A stretch of 64,000 bases of DNA from the NCBI GenBank assembly GCA_965276635.1, contig CBDIBC010000005.1, forward strand, positions 1,488,001 through 1,552,000, written 5' to 3'. Positions 8,740 to 16,651 of the stretch are shown in pieces (the first letter of the stretch is position 1; each line of letters starts with the position of its first letter). The stretch is from CBDIBC01 sp965276635 (lineage in GTDB: Bacteria > Actinomycetota > Acidimicrobiia > Acidimicrobiales > Palsa-688). Made by a program: the position numbers and the translations under genes. The notes below the pieces were generated by a model. The model searched no databases. It was not told the DNA's origin and was given only the letters and a program-made list of their open reading frames with translations.

Positions 8740-9782
8740 GCCGACGTTGCTGCGGCCAGGTGGGGGGCGACGCCCGCGCGGAAGGTCTCCATGAACTCGT
8801 GAGGGTCGTTGGCGTGGTGGTGGATGAGCAGGCGGTCGACTCCGATGTCACGGATCTCCCGCATGCGGTCCAGGCAGTCCTCCGCGGTGCCTGCAATGAC
8901 CGACCGGGCGGCGAGAAAAGGGACCAGACCGAGGTCCTCCACCAGCTGGGCGTTGGCCTCCGCAGTGGTCGGCGAGGCGTGGTGGCGGTAGTCGTAGCGC
9001 TCCCGGAGGACCTGCAGTGCCGGGAGGATCCCGTCGGGCACGCTCTTGCCGTCGGTGTGGAACCTGTAGACGTGGTTGGCCGTTCCTGCCAGCAGTGACC
9101 GGAGGCGGTGCACCCCTTCGGCCGCGGAGTCGGCGAAACACATGGCGGCCAGGCACCACACCTCGATGGCGGCGGGGTCCCGGCCAGCGGCCGCCGCCCC
9201 AGCCTCGATATTGGCCATGGCCGCAGCCAGCACGCCCGGGTCGAGGGCGTTGCTCAACAAGACCCCATCGGCCACCTCCCCGGCCAGCCGCTGCATCCGA
9301 GGGCCCTCGGCGGCTATCCACACGGCGACCGGACTCTGCGCCCATTCGAGGCACACCGTCTGACCCTCCCAGACGACCGGCTCCCCTGCGCACAGCCCCC
9401 TGACCGCCTGAGCGTACCGGCCAACCTCGTCGACCTTGGCCGAGGCCAGACCCAGGTTGCGCAAGGCGCTGTCCCCGCTGCTTAACCCGTAGACCAGCCG
9501 GCCGGGAGCCAGGGCGCCCAGGGCAGCCAGCGACGACGCGGCGACGGCCGGGTGGCGGGTCCGGGGATTGGAAACCGTCACGCCGAGGCGGGCGCGCTGG
9601 GTCGCCTGGGCGGCCACGGCCAGACTGACAAACGGATCGGCCCACAGCGATTGCGAGTCCCCCGAGGTGATCAGCCCGAAGCCGGCCCCCTCGGCTTCGG
9701 CCACCCACCGGCGGTACCAGTCGTAGGACTTGGGATTGCCGATCACACCGAAGGCCATGTCCAGTGGGGCAGCGTCACTCAC
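8736..9782 (-). CDS. LLM-class flavin-dependent oxidoreductase
   Basis: A 348-residue luciferase-like (bacterial luciferase/F420-dependent MER) protein. Typical features are AEAEGAGFGLITSGDSQSL at the first beta-alpha units, LGVTVSNPRTRHPAV, GRLVYGLSSGDSA and a C-terminal GTAEDCLDRMREIRDIGVDR. The family uses reduced FMN or F420 for monooxygenation or hydride transfer. It is the first gene of a two-gene operon with the amidohydrolase. The upstream 60 bases, between it and the IS66 remnant, are AT-rich (ATTAAGTCTAAT near 9813) and probably hold its promoter. Confidence 0.87.
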   Translation of the reverse strand: MSDAAPLDMAFGVIGNPKSYDWYRRWVAEAEGAGFGLITSGDSQSLWADPFVSLAVAAQATQRARLGVTVSNPRTRHPAVAASSLAALGALAPGRLVYGLSSGDSALRNLGLASAKVDEVGRYAQAVRGLCAGEPVVWEGQTVCLEWAQSPVAVWIAAEGPRMQRLAGEVADGVLLSNALDPGVLAAAMANIEAGAAAAGRDPAAIEVWCLAAMCFADSAAEGVHRLRSLLAGTANHVYRFHTDGKSVPDGILPALQVLRERYDYRHHASPTTAEANAQLVEDLGLVPFLAARSVIAGTAEDCLDRMREIRDIGVDRLLIHHHANDPHEFMETFRAGVAPHLAAATSA

Positions 9783-9839
9783 CCGGCTCTTCCCTTCTCG
9801 CGCTTTTGAACATTAAGTCTAATGCCGCCATAACCTCAT

Positions 9840-10065
9840 TGCCCACGCGAGGCATTGCGCTTCAGCGACTACCTCGTCATCTCGTTCGACAACCACCAAT
9901 CGGAGCGAGACCTGCGTATGGGCTGTCTGCATACCAAGGTCTCCGGCGGGTTTCGGTCCGAGCGAGGCGCGCGCAAATTCGCCACCGTCCGGTCCTACAC
10001 CGAGAGCGGCCGCAAACACGGCGCTAACCCTTACGACATCCACGTCCAACTCTTCGGCGGATCCG
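9840..10065 (+). mobile_element. IS66-family transposase C-terminal remnant
   Basis: An open stretch without a convincing start encodes the conserved end of IS66 transposases: LRFSDYLV, FDNHQSERDLRMG, KVSGGFRSERGARKFATVRS and SGRKHGANPYD. The FDNxQxERD block carries the C-terminal catalytic Glu region. Everything upstream (about 400 residues) and the accessory IS66 genes are absent, so this is a scrap. It marks the left border of the acquired region. Confidence 0.8.
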
Positions 10066-10215
10066 CTGGCACATTCCAACGCCCATAATCAGCACGCAAT
10101 GGTTCGACCACGACGAGCACCGGGTTCACCTTCGGCTTGCCCGACCGGTAGGAGTACACGGCGATCCCCTCCGGCTGTTCCAGCTGACGATCCGCACGGC
10201 CATGACCCTATGCCC

Positions 10216-10647
10216 TCATGCCGTCTTGGCCGGTTCGTTGAGCAGCCGGTCAAGGGCTGCCTCGGGGATGACGATCCGCCGGCCAAGGCGCAGGTGCGGG
10301 AGGGCGCCGGTGTGGACGAGGTCGTAGGCGTAGCTGCGGGAGACCCCGAGCACCTTGGCGGCCTCCGTCACGCTCAGTGCACCACGACGTCCGGATCGAT
10401 CTCGAACGGGCGTGTCGCTCGCTAGGGCGGGGACGGCGGCGATAGCTGGGGCGCTCGATGCGCTTGCCTCTCCACGCACGTAGACGAGATGGCGGGCGGT
10501 GATCGCTGCGACTTGGTAGCCGCTGGCGTCGAGGGCCCCGGTGACGTCGGTGCCGGCGGGTTTCGTCACGACGACCACATCGGTGAAGCTCGACGAGCCT
10601 CCGTCGCCACGGTCGTTGGGGATCCCGCTGGTGCTGATGGGTCTCAT
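10216..10647 (-). CDS. Excisionase-type helix-turn-helix DNA-binding protein
   Basis: A 143-residue protein whose last 55 residues are an excisionase/MerR-like winged helix: LSVTEAAKVLGVSRSYAYDL, then LPHLRLGRRIVIPEAALDRL. The N-terminal 80 residues are of unknown function and low complexity near the middle. Small HTH proteins of this type direct excision or regulate transfer in integrative elements. Its ATG overlaps the stop of the upstream membrane-protein gene by four bases. It lies at the edge of the conjugation module but no intact integrase is close by. Confidence 0.8.
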   Translation of the reverse strand: MRPISTSGIPNDRGDGGSSSFTDVVVVTKPAGTDVTGALDASGYQVAAITARHLVYVRGEASASSAPAIAAVPALASDTPVRDRSGRRGALSVTEAAKVLGVSRSYAYDLVHTGALPHLRLGRRIVIPEAALDRLLNEPAKTA

Positions 10648-11015
10648 TGCTCCTCCTTGTTCTGATCAGGCCGGCTGGTCTCAGCTGCGGCGTCGACGTT
10701 GGACTTGGCGGCAGGGATGTCCGGGACCGGCGGCCGGTCGTCGTAGGGCGCCTTGGCGATAGTCCGGGTGTGCCAGATGGCGGCGATGGTGCCGACCGGG
10801 ATGACCACTAGCCCGAGCTTCCAGTTGCCCCAGACGACAGCGGCGATCCAGGCAGCCTTGGACCAGTACCGATGCGCCCAGCGGGCGGCGGGAAGCCGGA
10901 GGATGCGGACGAGGGCGACGATGGCCGCGACGCAGACGGCAGCGTTCCAGATCAGCTCTTCGACGAGGACGCCGGCGGAGGGTGTGGCCGTGAGTAGCAG
11001 TGCGGAATGGTTCAT
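10644..11015 (-). CDS. Small two-helix membrane protein of the conjugative module
   Basis: A 123-residue protein starting at the ATG at 11015, preceded by AAGGAGCCCGCG, a good ribosome site. Two hydrophobic segments are visible: about residues 14-38 (VEELIWNAAVCVAAIVALVR) and about 50-80 (WIAAVVWGNWKLGLVVIPVG and following). A charged C-terminal tail ends the protein. I do not recognise the family. Position next to the excisionase gene and divergent from the BTAD regulator suggests a component of the integrative/conjugative element, perhaps in mating-pair or membrane functions. Confidence 0.65.
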   Translation of the reverse strand: MNHSALLLTATPSAGVLVEELIWNAAVCVAAIVALVRILRLPAARWAHRYWSKAAWIAAVVWGNWKLGLVVIPVGTIAAIWHTRTIAKAPYDDRPPVPDIPAAKSNVDAAAETSRPDQNKEEQ

Positions 11016-11202
11016 CGCGGGCTCCTTGTGTGTCGGGGCGGAGACGGCTGGCCTCACCTGTTCTCCCGGACACGACGGACCCGTTCCGCAACACGAAGGT
11101 CTGGGGCGACCACCAGCGACGAAGCGAGCGCGCCGGTATGTCATGATTTGCGCGGGTTCGACGCGGCCGGACACGACGTGGGTGGAGGAGGCAGCTCTGT
11201 TG

Positions 11203-13584
11203 ATGACGGTCGATTGCGCCACGACCCGGCTCCGCCGCCCGCTCGGCCACCGTGCGCGCCGACTTCAGCTACGACGTCCAGCGCTCGCTGCCGCGTTGAT
11301 GCTGACGGCCGTCGTATGGCTCCCGATCGCCTCGGTCGCAGCGTCAGCGGCTACGACCCCGGTAACACCCCCGAACGCGATCGTCCGTCTGGACGGTCCG
11401 CCCGGCGCGACGGCGGCACCGAGGGACGGCCGTATCCGGGGTGACGGGTTCGCCGCTCAGGTGGTGGGTGTCGCGACCGGCGAGCGCACCGAGCGAGCCC
11501 AGGCCGGGTCAGGCCAGCGGTTGTGGGTCTTTGGGCTGTCAGTCACCACCACCGCGCCGGCGACGGGTGGCGCGCCGGTGACCCCGACCGTGACGATCGC
11601 AGCGGGAGCGGCGCAGGTTCCGGTCCCGCTCCCCGCCCCGGACGGCAGCAGCGGTGGCCGGGTCGGGCCGGTCTGGTTCCAAGCGTCGCTGCCCGCATCG
11701 GCGCCGGACGTCGTCTTGTCGATGCAGACGTCAGGGTTCACGCAGAGCTTCTCGCTCGCCCACATGACCCGGATCGGGCCCAGCCCGACGGCGTTGTATC
11801 GCGACCCGACCGGCTCGGAGATCGACCTGTCGCCGGGAACGGTGTCGGTGCTCCCGGTGAGCTACGACATGGAGGACCCGACCGCACCCCTCGTGCCCGG
11901 TGCAGGGTTGCCGGTCCATTTGCTGTCGGTGAGCTTCGGCTACTTCGCGCCCGACACCCCCGGCCACCAGGCGTCAGCCGACGACCAGGCGTGGATGACC
12001 GTCCGGTTGGCATCGTTCACCAGCAACTACTTCGGGGGCGCCGGCGGCTACCTGATCTTCCTCCAAGCCGTCACCGCCGGGGCGATCACCATGACGGTCC
12101 CCGGCCAGCCGGCGGAGACCGCCACGCTGATCTCAGGTGGAGGGGGCGACAACCAGCCTGACGCGTCCGGTCAGATCACCGGAGCGTTCCCCGACGCCTA
12201 CTTCTTCACCGTGCCTGCAGACCTGACGACGGCCACGTTGAATGTCGCGCCCGGTCCACTCCAGGCGGCCCAGTACGCGGAGGGCAACACCGGCACCGCC
12301 ACGCCGAACCCGCCGTCCGCCACGCTGTCCCTGCCGATCGACCTGCCTGCTGTCCAGCCTCCGACGGTCCCGCCGGGTGCGTCGGCGACCCCATTTCCTC
12401 TCGGCGCTCAGCTCGGACTCCGGACACAGAGAGTGCGGGGCACACCCCCGCCCGACAAGCTGACGGTCTCGACAGCGCACATCTCGTACTGGGCCGTCGG
12501 CGGCGTCGTAGTGGCGATCGCGATCGCGGCAATAGGTGCGCTAGTGGTCGGTGGCCGCCGCCGCCGGCTAGCGGTGAGTGCCGGCCCGACATCCGGAGGA
12601 TCCCCGGGTTACGGACAGCCCGCGCCGGCCGACCCCCGAGACGGACCCCAACCGCCGCCACCACGACCCACATCGTCACCCGTGTCCGAACCCGTCCCAG
12701 CCGATCCGTCCCCAGGAGCAGCCGCCGCCGCTCGCCCCCGCCCGCCGGCACCACCTCCCGAGCATGGTCTGCGGCAGACAGAGCCGCCGGCCAGCAAAGC
12801 AGCCTTCGTGCTCCTCGTCCCTCCCGCCACGCCGATCCCCATCCCGGAGGGCACGGTCGTCGTGTTGGTCCTCGGCAGCCTCGGCGTCGCCGGCTGGCCC
12901 CGGGGTGCGGAGCTGCCGTCCGCTCCGGACCTCGAAGCGCTCGCCCTGTTCGCACTCCATCCCGGCGAGCAGTTCACCGGCGAGCAGTTGACCGCCAAGC
13001 TGAGCGCCACCCGCAAGCGCCCCCTCGACACCGCCACTGCCCGCAGGTATGTCAACAACCTGCGCCGGGCCCTCGGAGACGAGCGGATCCCCGAGGCCCG
13101 ACCGCCGGCGGGCTACCAGGCCATCGGGGTGACCTCCGACGCCGCGATCTTCGAACGCCTCGTCGCCGAGGCGAACGACGCCGAGACCGAAGTCGCCGCC
13201 CGCCACCTCGCCGAAGCCCCCTCCCTGGTGCGCGGCGTCCCGTTCGCCGACGCCCGGGCTGGCGCGTACGGGTGGGCCGACCAGGAGCTGATCGCCAGCA
13301 GCCTCGCCGCGCGCATCCAGCAAGCAGCCACCGACCTCGCAGCGATGGCTCTCGCCGCAGGCGACCCCGTCCTGGCATCGTGGGCGGCGGGCAAGGGACT
13401 GCTGGTGTGGCCCACCGACGAGACTCTCCACGAGCATGTGCTCAGCGCCGCCGCGCTCCAGGGTCGCTCTGCGCTCACCCGAGCATGGGCCGAGACCGTC
13501 AAGCTGCTCGCCGCCCACGAGGAGACCCCGTCCGACGAGCTCACCGAGCACTACCAGTCGCTCCGACGGGGGGTGCAGTCCTGA
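11203..13584 (+). CDS. Membrane-anchored regulator with extracytoplasmic domain and C-terminal BTAD/winged-helix
   Basis: The start at ATG 11203 has a GGAGGAGG site 11 bases upstream, giving 793 residues. An Arg-rich N-terminus leads into a signal or anchor helix (about 26-46), then about 380 residues of Ala/Thr/Pro-rich, beta-type extracytoplasmic sequence. One transmembrane helix follows (about 427-451, AVGGVVVAIAIAAIGALVV) and then a Pro-rich cytoplasmic linker. From about residue 535 the protein resembles the DNA-binding plus bacterial transcriptional activator (BTAD) domains of SARP regulators, including ATARRYVNNLRRALGDERI. It could pass an outside signal to DNA. Its 3' end abuts a truncated HEPN gene on the other strand. 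Confidence 0.78.
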   Translation: MTVDCATTRLRRPLGHRARRLQLRRPALAAALMLTAVVWLPIASVAASAATTPVTPPNAIVRLDGPPGATAAPRDGRIRGDGFAAQVVGVATGERTERAQAGSGQRLWVFGLSVTTTAPATGGAPVTPTVTIAAGAAQVPVPLPAPDGSSGGRVGPVWFQASLPASAPDVVLSMQTSGFTQSFSLAHMTRIGPSPTALYRDPTGSEIDLSPGTVSVLPVSYDMEDPTAPLVPGAGLPVHLLSVSFGYFAPDTPGHQASADDQAWMTVRLASFTSNYFGGAGGYLIFLQAVTAGAITMTVPGQPAETATLISGGGGDNQPDASGQITGAFPDAYFFTVPADLTTATLNVAPGPLQAAQYAEGNTGTATPNPPSATLSLPIDLPAVQPPTVPPGASATPFPLGAQLGLRTQRVRGTPPPDKLTVSTAHISYWAVGGVVVAIAIAAIGALVVGGRRRRLAVSAGPTSGGSPGYGQPAPADPRDGPQPPPPRPTSSPVSEPVPADPSPGAAAAARPRPPAPPPEHGLRQTEPPASKAAFVLLVPPATPIPIPEGTVVVLVLGSLGVAGWPRGAELPSAPDLEALALFALHPGEQFTGEQLTAKLSATRKRPLDTATARRYVNNLRRALGDERIPEARPPAGYQAIGVTSDAAIFERLVAEANDAETEVAARHLAEAPSLVRGVPFADARAGAYGWADQELIASSLAARIQQAATDLAAMALAAGDPVLASWAAGKGLLVWPTDETLHEHVLSAAALQGRSALTRAWAETVKLLAAHEETPSDELTEHYQSLRRGVQS

Positions 13585-13596
13585 CCTGGGGATGTC

Positions 13597-13734
13597 AGCC
13601 CGGACCCCTGCGTGGACTGCGTTGCCGACCCGAGTGGTCCGCCTCTCCCGGGCGACCTCGAGGTACTCCGTGGCCTTGCCGAGGTAGGCGCGTGCGTCGG
13701 AGAGGGAGGAGCGCTTCGCCTCACCGCCTCGCAT
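13597..13734 (-). pseudogene. HEPN toxin gene, truncated after about 46 residues
   Basis: An ATG sharing its A with the TGA of the MNT gene (TGATG) opens MRGGEAKRSSLSDARAYLGK, then EYLEVARERR and RVGNAVHAGVRA. This matches the start of HEPN proteins that partner MNT nucleotidyltransferases; NAVHAG is a typical helix. After about 13595 the reading frame runs into the antisense of the BTAD gene, and the rest of HEPN, including the catalytic RxxxxH, is missing. The break marks a recombination joint at the 3' end of the BTAD gene. Confidence 0.7.
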
Positions 13735-14102
13735 CAGCCGAAAGCTGAGAGCGGGCGTCCCGACACGACGACGCCCTCCTGGGCGATGTCCTGCCACACG
13801 CACGGACCGGACCGGCGCAGAAGCCCGGGCACCTCGTCCTCGCCGGCCTCGATCATCTCCACCTGCCGGCCGGCGATCTCGGTCGCATCCCAGCACCACT
13901 CAGCGACGGCCTCGGCCCAGGCGTCGTCGTCGAAGTCGATGCCGTCGGGGCGGACGGCGAGGACGTCCACGTCGCTGTCGGCTTGCTCCTCGCCGCGGAC
14001 GGTGGAGCCGAACACGATGAGGGCGGCAGGTGCCGGCGTGACCTCGGCAGCGCGCTGGCGGAGCCGCTCCCACAGCGAAGCACCGGCGAGCACCTGGTCC
14101 AC
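13734..14102 (-). CDS. MNT-type nucleotidyltransferase (antitoxin of MNT-HEPN pair)
   Basis: A 122-residue protein from a GTG at 14102. It shows the minimal nucleotidyltransferase signature GSTVRGEEQADSDVDVLAV (GSx10DxD), where the two Asp residues bind metal. In MNT-HEPN modules this enzyme adds AMP to the HEPN ribonuclease and so blocks it. Here the coupled HEPN gene is truncated, so the MNT protein has lost its partner in this window. A longer N-terminal extension is possible but looks non-coding. Confidence 0.78.
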   Translation of the reverse strand: MDQVLAGASLWERLRQRAAEVTPAPAALIVFGSTVRGEEQADSDVDVLAVRPDGIDFDDDAWAEAVAEWCWDATEIAGRQVEMIEAGEDEVPGLLRRSGPCVWQDIAQEGVVVSGRPLSAFG

Positions 14103-14420
14103 GTGGCGAGTGTACCGACGACCCCCACCACGGCTGGGTCCCGCTGATCCCCGGGGGCGACGTCCGATTCGATCGAGCCGCGCACATCGGTCAGGCGGAT
14201 CACGCGAAGGGTCGGGAACGATTGGCGAAGGTGGCCGGGACCAGCAGCACCGTCTCTGCGGGTTTGGAGTTGGGTGGCGGAAGGCTGGCACCGCGCCGTC
14301 AGAAGGGGGGAGAAGGGCCGTTCGGGCTGGCCGGCTGCAAGGGCTACGGCAGGATACGCAGTTGCACTCCCGCGGGAGCTGCCCCCAGCCGAACCCCCAG
14401 TGCAGCCGTCTCCGGGCCGG
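14103..14420. other. Intergenic stretch without a supported gene
   Basis: No reading frame in these 318 bases resembles a known family. It contains a perfect 12-base palindrome, CTCCCGCGGGAG (14367-14378), between the MNT gene and the stop of the acetyltransferase gene. Both flanking genes point left, so it should hold the MNT promoter. Confidence 0.4.
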
Positions 14421-14927
14421 TCAGAGGGCGAGTCGGTAGTAGCGCATGTCGAAGCCTGGGTAGCTGCGGTAGGGCTCGATTGGGGTGAAGCCGAGGTTCT
14501 CGTAGAGTCCGATGGCGGCGGAGCGGGTGGCGATGACGTCGAGGATGACGGCGTCGTAGCCGAGCTCCGGGGCGACGTCGAGGAGCGTCTCGACGAGGGC
14601 TCGGCCGGTTCCGCTGCGTTGGTGGGCAGGGCGGACATAGAGCCGCTTGATCTCTGCTTGGTGGGTGTCGTAGGGGACAACCATCCCAGTCGCAAGCACG
14701 TTGCCAGCATCGTCGACGCCGATAGCGATGTCCCCGGTCGCTGGGGCAGCCGGTCCCGGGAGCCCGTCGATCTCGTCTCGGAAGAACCCCGGTAGCTGGC
14801 TGGGGGGACCGCTGTTGGCATCCCAATGGTCGGGGACCCGGATGTACTCCTCGATCAGCGCGGCGACGGCGGGCAGGTGCTGGGGTGCGGCGCTGAGCAG
14901 CTGGATGGTCCACATCTCGCTGTCCAT
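14421..14927 (-). CDS. GNAT-family N-acetyltransferase
   Basis: A 168-residue GCN5-related acetyltransferase. The acetyl-CoA binding loop reads RLYVRPAHQRSGTGRALVET (motif Q/RxxGxG/A), followed by YDAVILDVIATRSAAIGLYE and LGFTPIEPY, the usual last strands. The ATG at 14927 is preceded by GAGGGG at about seven bases; a further in-frame ATG lies six codons upstream. The substrate is unknown: amino acids, small molecules or proteins are all possible. It sits between the MNT gene and the transfer genes and may be element cargo. Confidence 0.85.
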   Translation of the reverse strand: MDSEMWTIQLLSAAPQHLPAVAALIEEYIRVPDHWDANSGPPSQLPGFFRDEIDGLPGPAAPATGDIAIGVDDAGNVLATGMVVPYDTHQAEIKRLYVRPAHQRSGTGRALVETLLDVAPELGYDAVILDVIATRSAAIGLYENLGFTPIEPYRSYPGFDMRYYRLAL

Positions 14928-15080
14928 GATGGCGCCCCTCGACATGGGCGGGACCGAGGCGGGGTCCGGCGTGGCCGGGATGGTCGGTGGGCGTGGTGGC
15001 CGGTGGGTGCCGGATCGGGCCCGGCGCGTCAAGGGTGCGCTGCGGGCCTCCGCTCGCTGCGCTCGCTTCGTGTCCTCGCT

Positions 15081-15097
15081 CGACCCCTGCGGGGTCG
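15081..15097. repeat. 7-bp inverted repeat
   Basis: CGACCCC-TGC-GGGGTCG forms a strong small hairpin in the 290-base non-coding gap upstream of the acetyltransferase gene. It lies beside a low-complexity CGCTCG run at 15055-15070. It may be a terminator-like or transfer-related structure. Confidence 0.45.
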
Positions 15098-15219
15098 CCC
15101 CTTGACCCGCCGTTCCTCGATCCGGCCTGGGCGCGGTCAGGACGTCGAGCACGGGTGTGCTCGACGCCGAGGCACAGCGAACCCCGCTGTTGCTGGCGCT
15201 GACGAGATGGAGGGCGACT

Positions 15220-15729
15220 TTGGCTGTATATGGCAACAATCCGCAGGTCACGGTGCCGACCGGCCGGTGCTTCGGGACCCCACCGCCATGTGTGGGCTGC
15301 GGGCTGCCGGTCGATGCCCGGGAGGAGTATCTGGTCTTGTGGGTCGGGGCGCGCCGGCGGCCGGATGTGTTGGCTGTCGCCCATGAGCGGGCGGGGGTCG
15401 GGCCCGGCGACGACGACTGGGACCGCTCCTGCGCGACGGTGCTGCGGCAACGCTGGGTTGATGAGCTGGCTGCCGCGAGCGCCGGCCTCGTCCAGCCCGG
15501 CAGCGACGCTGGCGGTCAGCGCTGGTTCGTCGACGGCGACGCGTTGCACGGCGGCACAGCCCTGGAGGTTCTTGACACGACCGGCCGTTGGCTCCGGGGT
15601 CGCTTCGAGTATGAGGTGACCGCCGGCGGGCTGGTCCCCGAGCTGCGCCTCGGGCTCGCCGGGTGGGGCGCCCAGGAGGGTGCGATCACGCTGCCGGCGG
15701 GGGTGGTCGCCCGGATCGCCAAGGGTTGA
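15220..15729 (+). CDS. Uncharacterised protein of the transfer module
   Basis: About 169 residues if started at the TTG at 15220, which has TGGAGGG five bases upstream; a GTG at 15157 would add 21 residues. The first part has a CVGCG dipeptide pair that could be half a zinc ribbon, and a Asp-rich middle (GPGDDDWDRSC). The last 70 residues (WFVDGDALHGGTALEVLD, WLRGRFEYE, ITLPAGVVARI) resemble the small beta-rich domains often encoded beside actinobacterial relaxase genes. No function can be assigned. It precedes the inverted-repeat region and the sigma-like gene on the same strand. Confidence 0.6.
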   Translation: MAVYGNNPQVTVPTGRCFGTPPPCVGCGLPVDAREEYLVLWVGARRRPDVLAVAHERAGVGPGDDDWDRSCATVLRQRWVDELAAASAGLVQPGSDAGGQRWFVDGDALHGGTALEVLDTTGRWLRGRFEYEVTAGGLVPELRLGLAGWGAQEGAITLPAGVVARIAKG

Positions 15730-15831
15730 TCAACCCGGCCGGACTCGGATCGCCACTCGGATTGCCGTCCGGATTCACCGCCCTGAGCAGCCCTTTTGCG
15801 GCGGCCGCCGACGGCATGGGGGTTGGGGACT

Positions 15832-15895
15832 CGGATCGGGATTTCTTTTCGATCCGATCGGCGATCCGGGTTTGGGCCCGGATCTCGATCCGGGT
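15832..15895. repeat. Cluster of inverted repeats upstream of the relaxase operon (candidate oriT)
   Basis: Two inverted repeats lie close together: CGGATCG/CGATCCG (15832-15838 and 15850-15856) with an 11-base spacer including ATTTCTTTT, and GATCCGGG/CCCGGATC (15863-15870 and 15877-15884) with loop TTTGGG. A further GATCCGGG copy follows at 15887-15894. Related GGATC/CGGAT words also occur at 15745-15775. The site is non-coding, GC-contrasting and just upstream of the sigma-like and relaxase genes. An origin of transfer or an operator are both possible. Confidence 0.45.
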
Positions 15896-15915
15896 GCCGG
15901 TCAGACGGTGGCTGC

Positions 15916-16635
15916 ATGAACCGCCAATGCAGTCCCATCGCCGCCATCGTCAACCACGTCGAGCACACCGGAAGCCGCACCTCGGGCCGCCGTGGTTTCG
16001 CCGCCTGGGCGGCCACCGAACCGGCCCTCGCCGGCTGGGCGAGCGCCGCCGATGTCGCCACCGCCATCCGCACCACCGAGCCCGAGACCGTCGACCGCCT
16101 GATCGTCGCCCTGCTGTCCGTAAGTGGGGAGCTGGCCGAGCTGACCGTCGTGTCCGGGCTCTCGCGCCGCCTCGCCCGGATCATCGCTGGGTGGGCTGCC
16201 GCCGGGGTGGATCGCCGGGAGCTCGCCGAGCGGGAGGCCGAGCTGGTGGCCGAGTGCTGGGCGGCCGTCCACGCCGGCGCGACGAGTGGAACGGTCCCGG
16301 ACCCTCCCGGTTTGAAGCTGGTCGACATCGCCCGCGACGCCGTCCGGGTGCCCCGCCGGCGGACCCAGCGCGCCGAGGACCAGCACGTCCCGCTCGACCA
16401 CGCCGCACCCGAACCGGCGTGCCCTGACAGAGGGACTCCCGCCGAGCGCCTCACCACCCACATAGCGGACGCGGTCCGCGCCGGTCACCTGAGCGCTCCC
16501 GAAGCCGAGGTGATCCTCCGGACCAGGGTGGCGGGCTACAGCATCGGGGAGACCGCCGCGCGTCTGGGGTGCAGCCCTGGTGTGCTGCGGGTCACCCGTT
16601 CCCGGATCGAGCGCCGCCTGGCCGCGGCCGCCTGA
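15916..16635 (+). CDS. Sigma-region-4-like helix-turn-helix protein
   Basis: A 239-residue protein from the ATG at 15916. The N-terminal half is helical and Ala-rich with no clear match. The last 60 residues look like sigma-70 region 4: LSAPEAEVILRTRVAGYSIG, then ETAARLGCSPGVLRVTRSRI, a helix-turn-helix with the usual GYS..E.A..LG..PGTV-like pattern. Region 2 is not evident, so it is probably a DNA-binding regulator rather than a full sigma factor. It ends 16 bases before the relaxase start and probably controls the transfer genes. Confidence 0.72.
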   Translation: MNRQCSPIAAIVNHVEHTGSRTSGRRGFAAWAATEPALAGWASAADVATAIRTTEPETVDRLIVALLSVSGELAELTVVSGLSRRLARIIAGWAAAGVDRRELAEREAELVAECWAAVHAGATSGTVPDPPGLKLVDIARDAVRVPRRRTQRAEDQHVPLDHAAPEPACPDRGTPAERLTTHIADAVRAGHLSAPEAEVILRTRVAGYSIGETAARLGCSPGVLRVTRSRIERRLAAAA

Positions 16636-16651
16636 GGAAGGGGAACGGATC

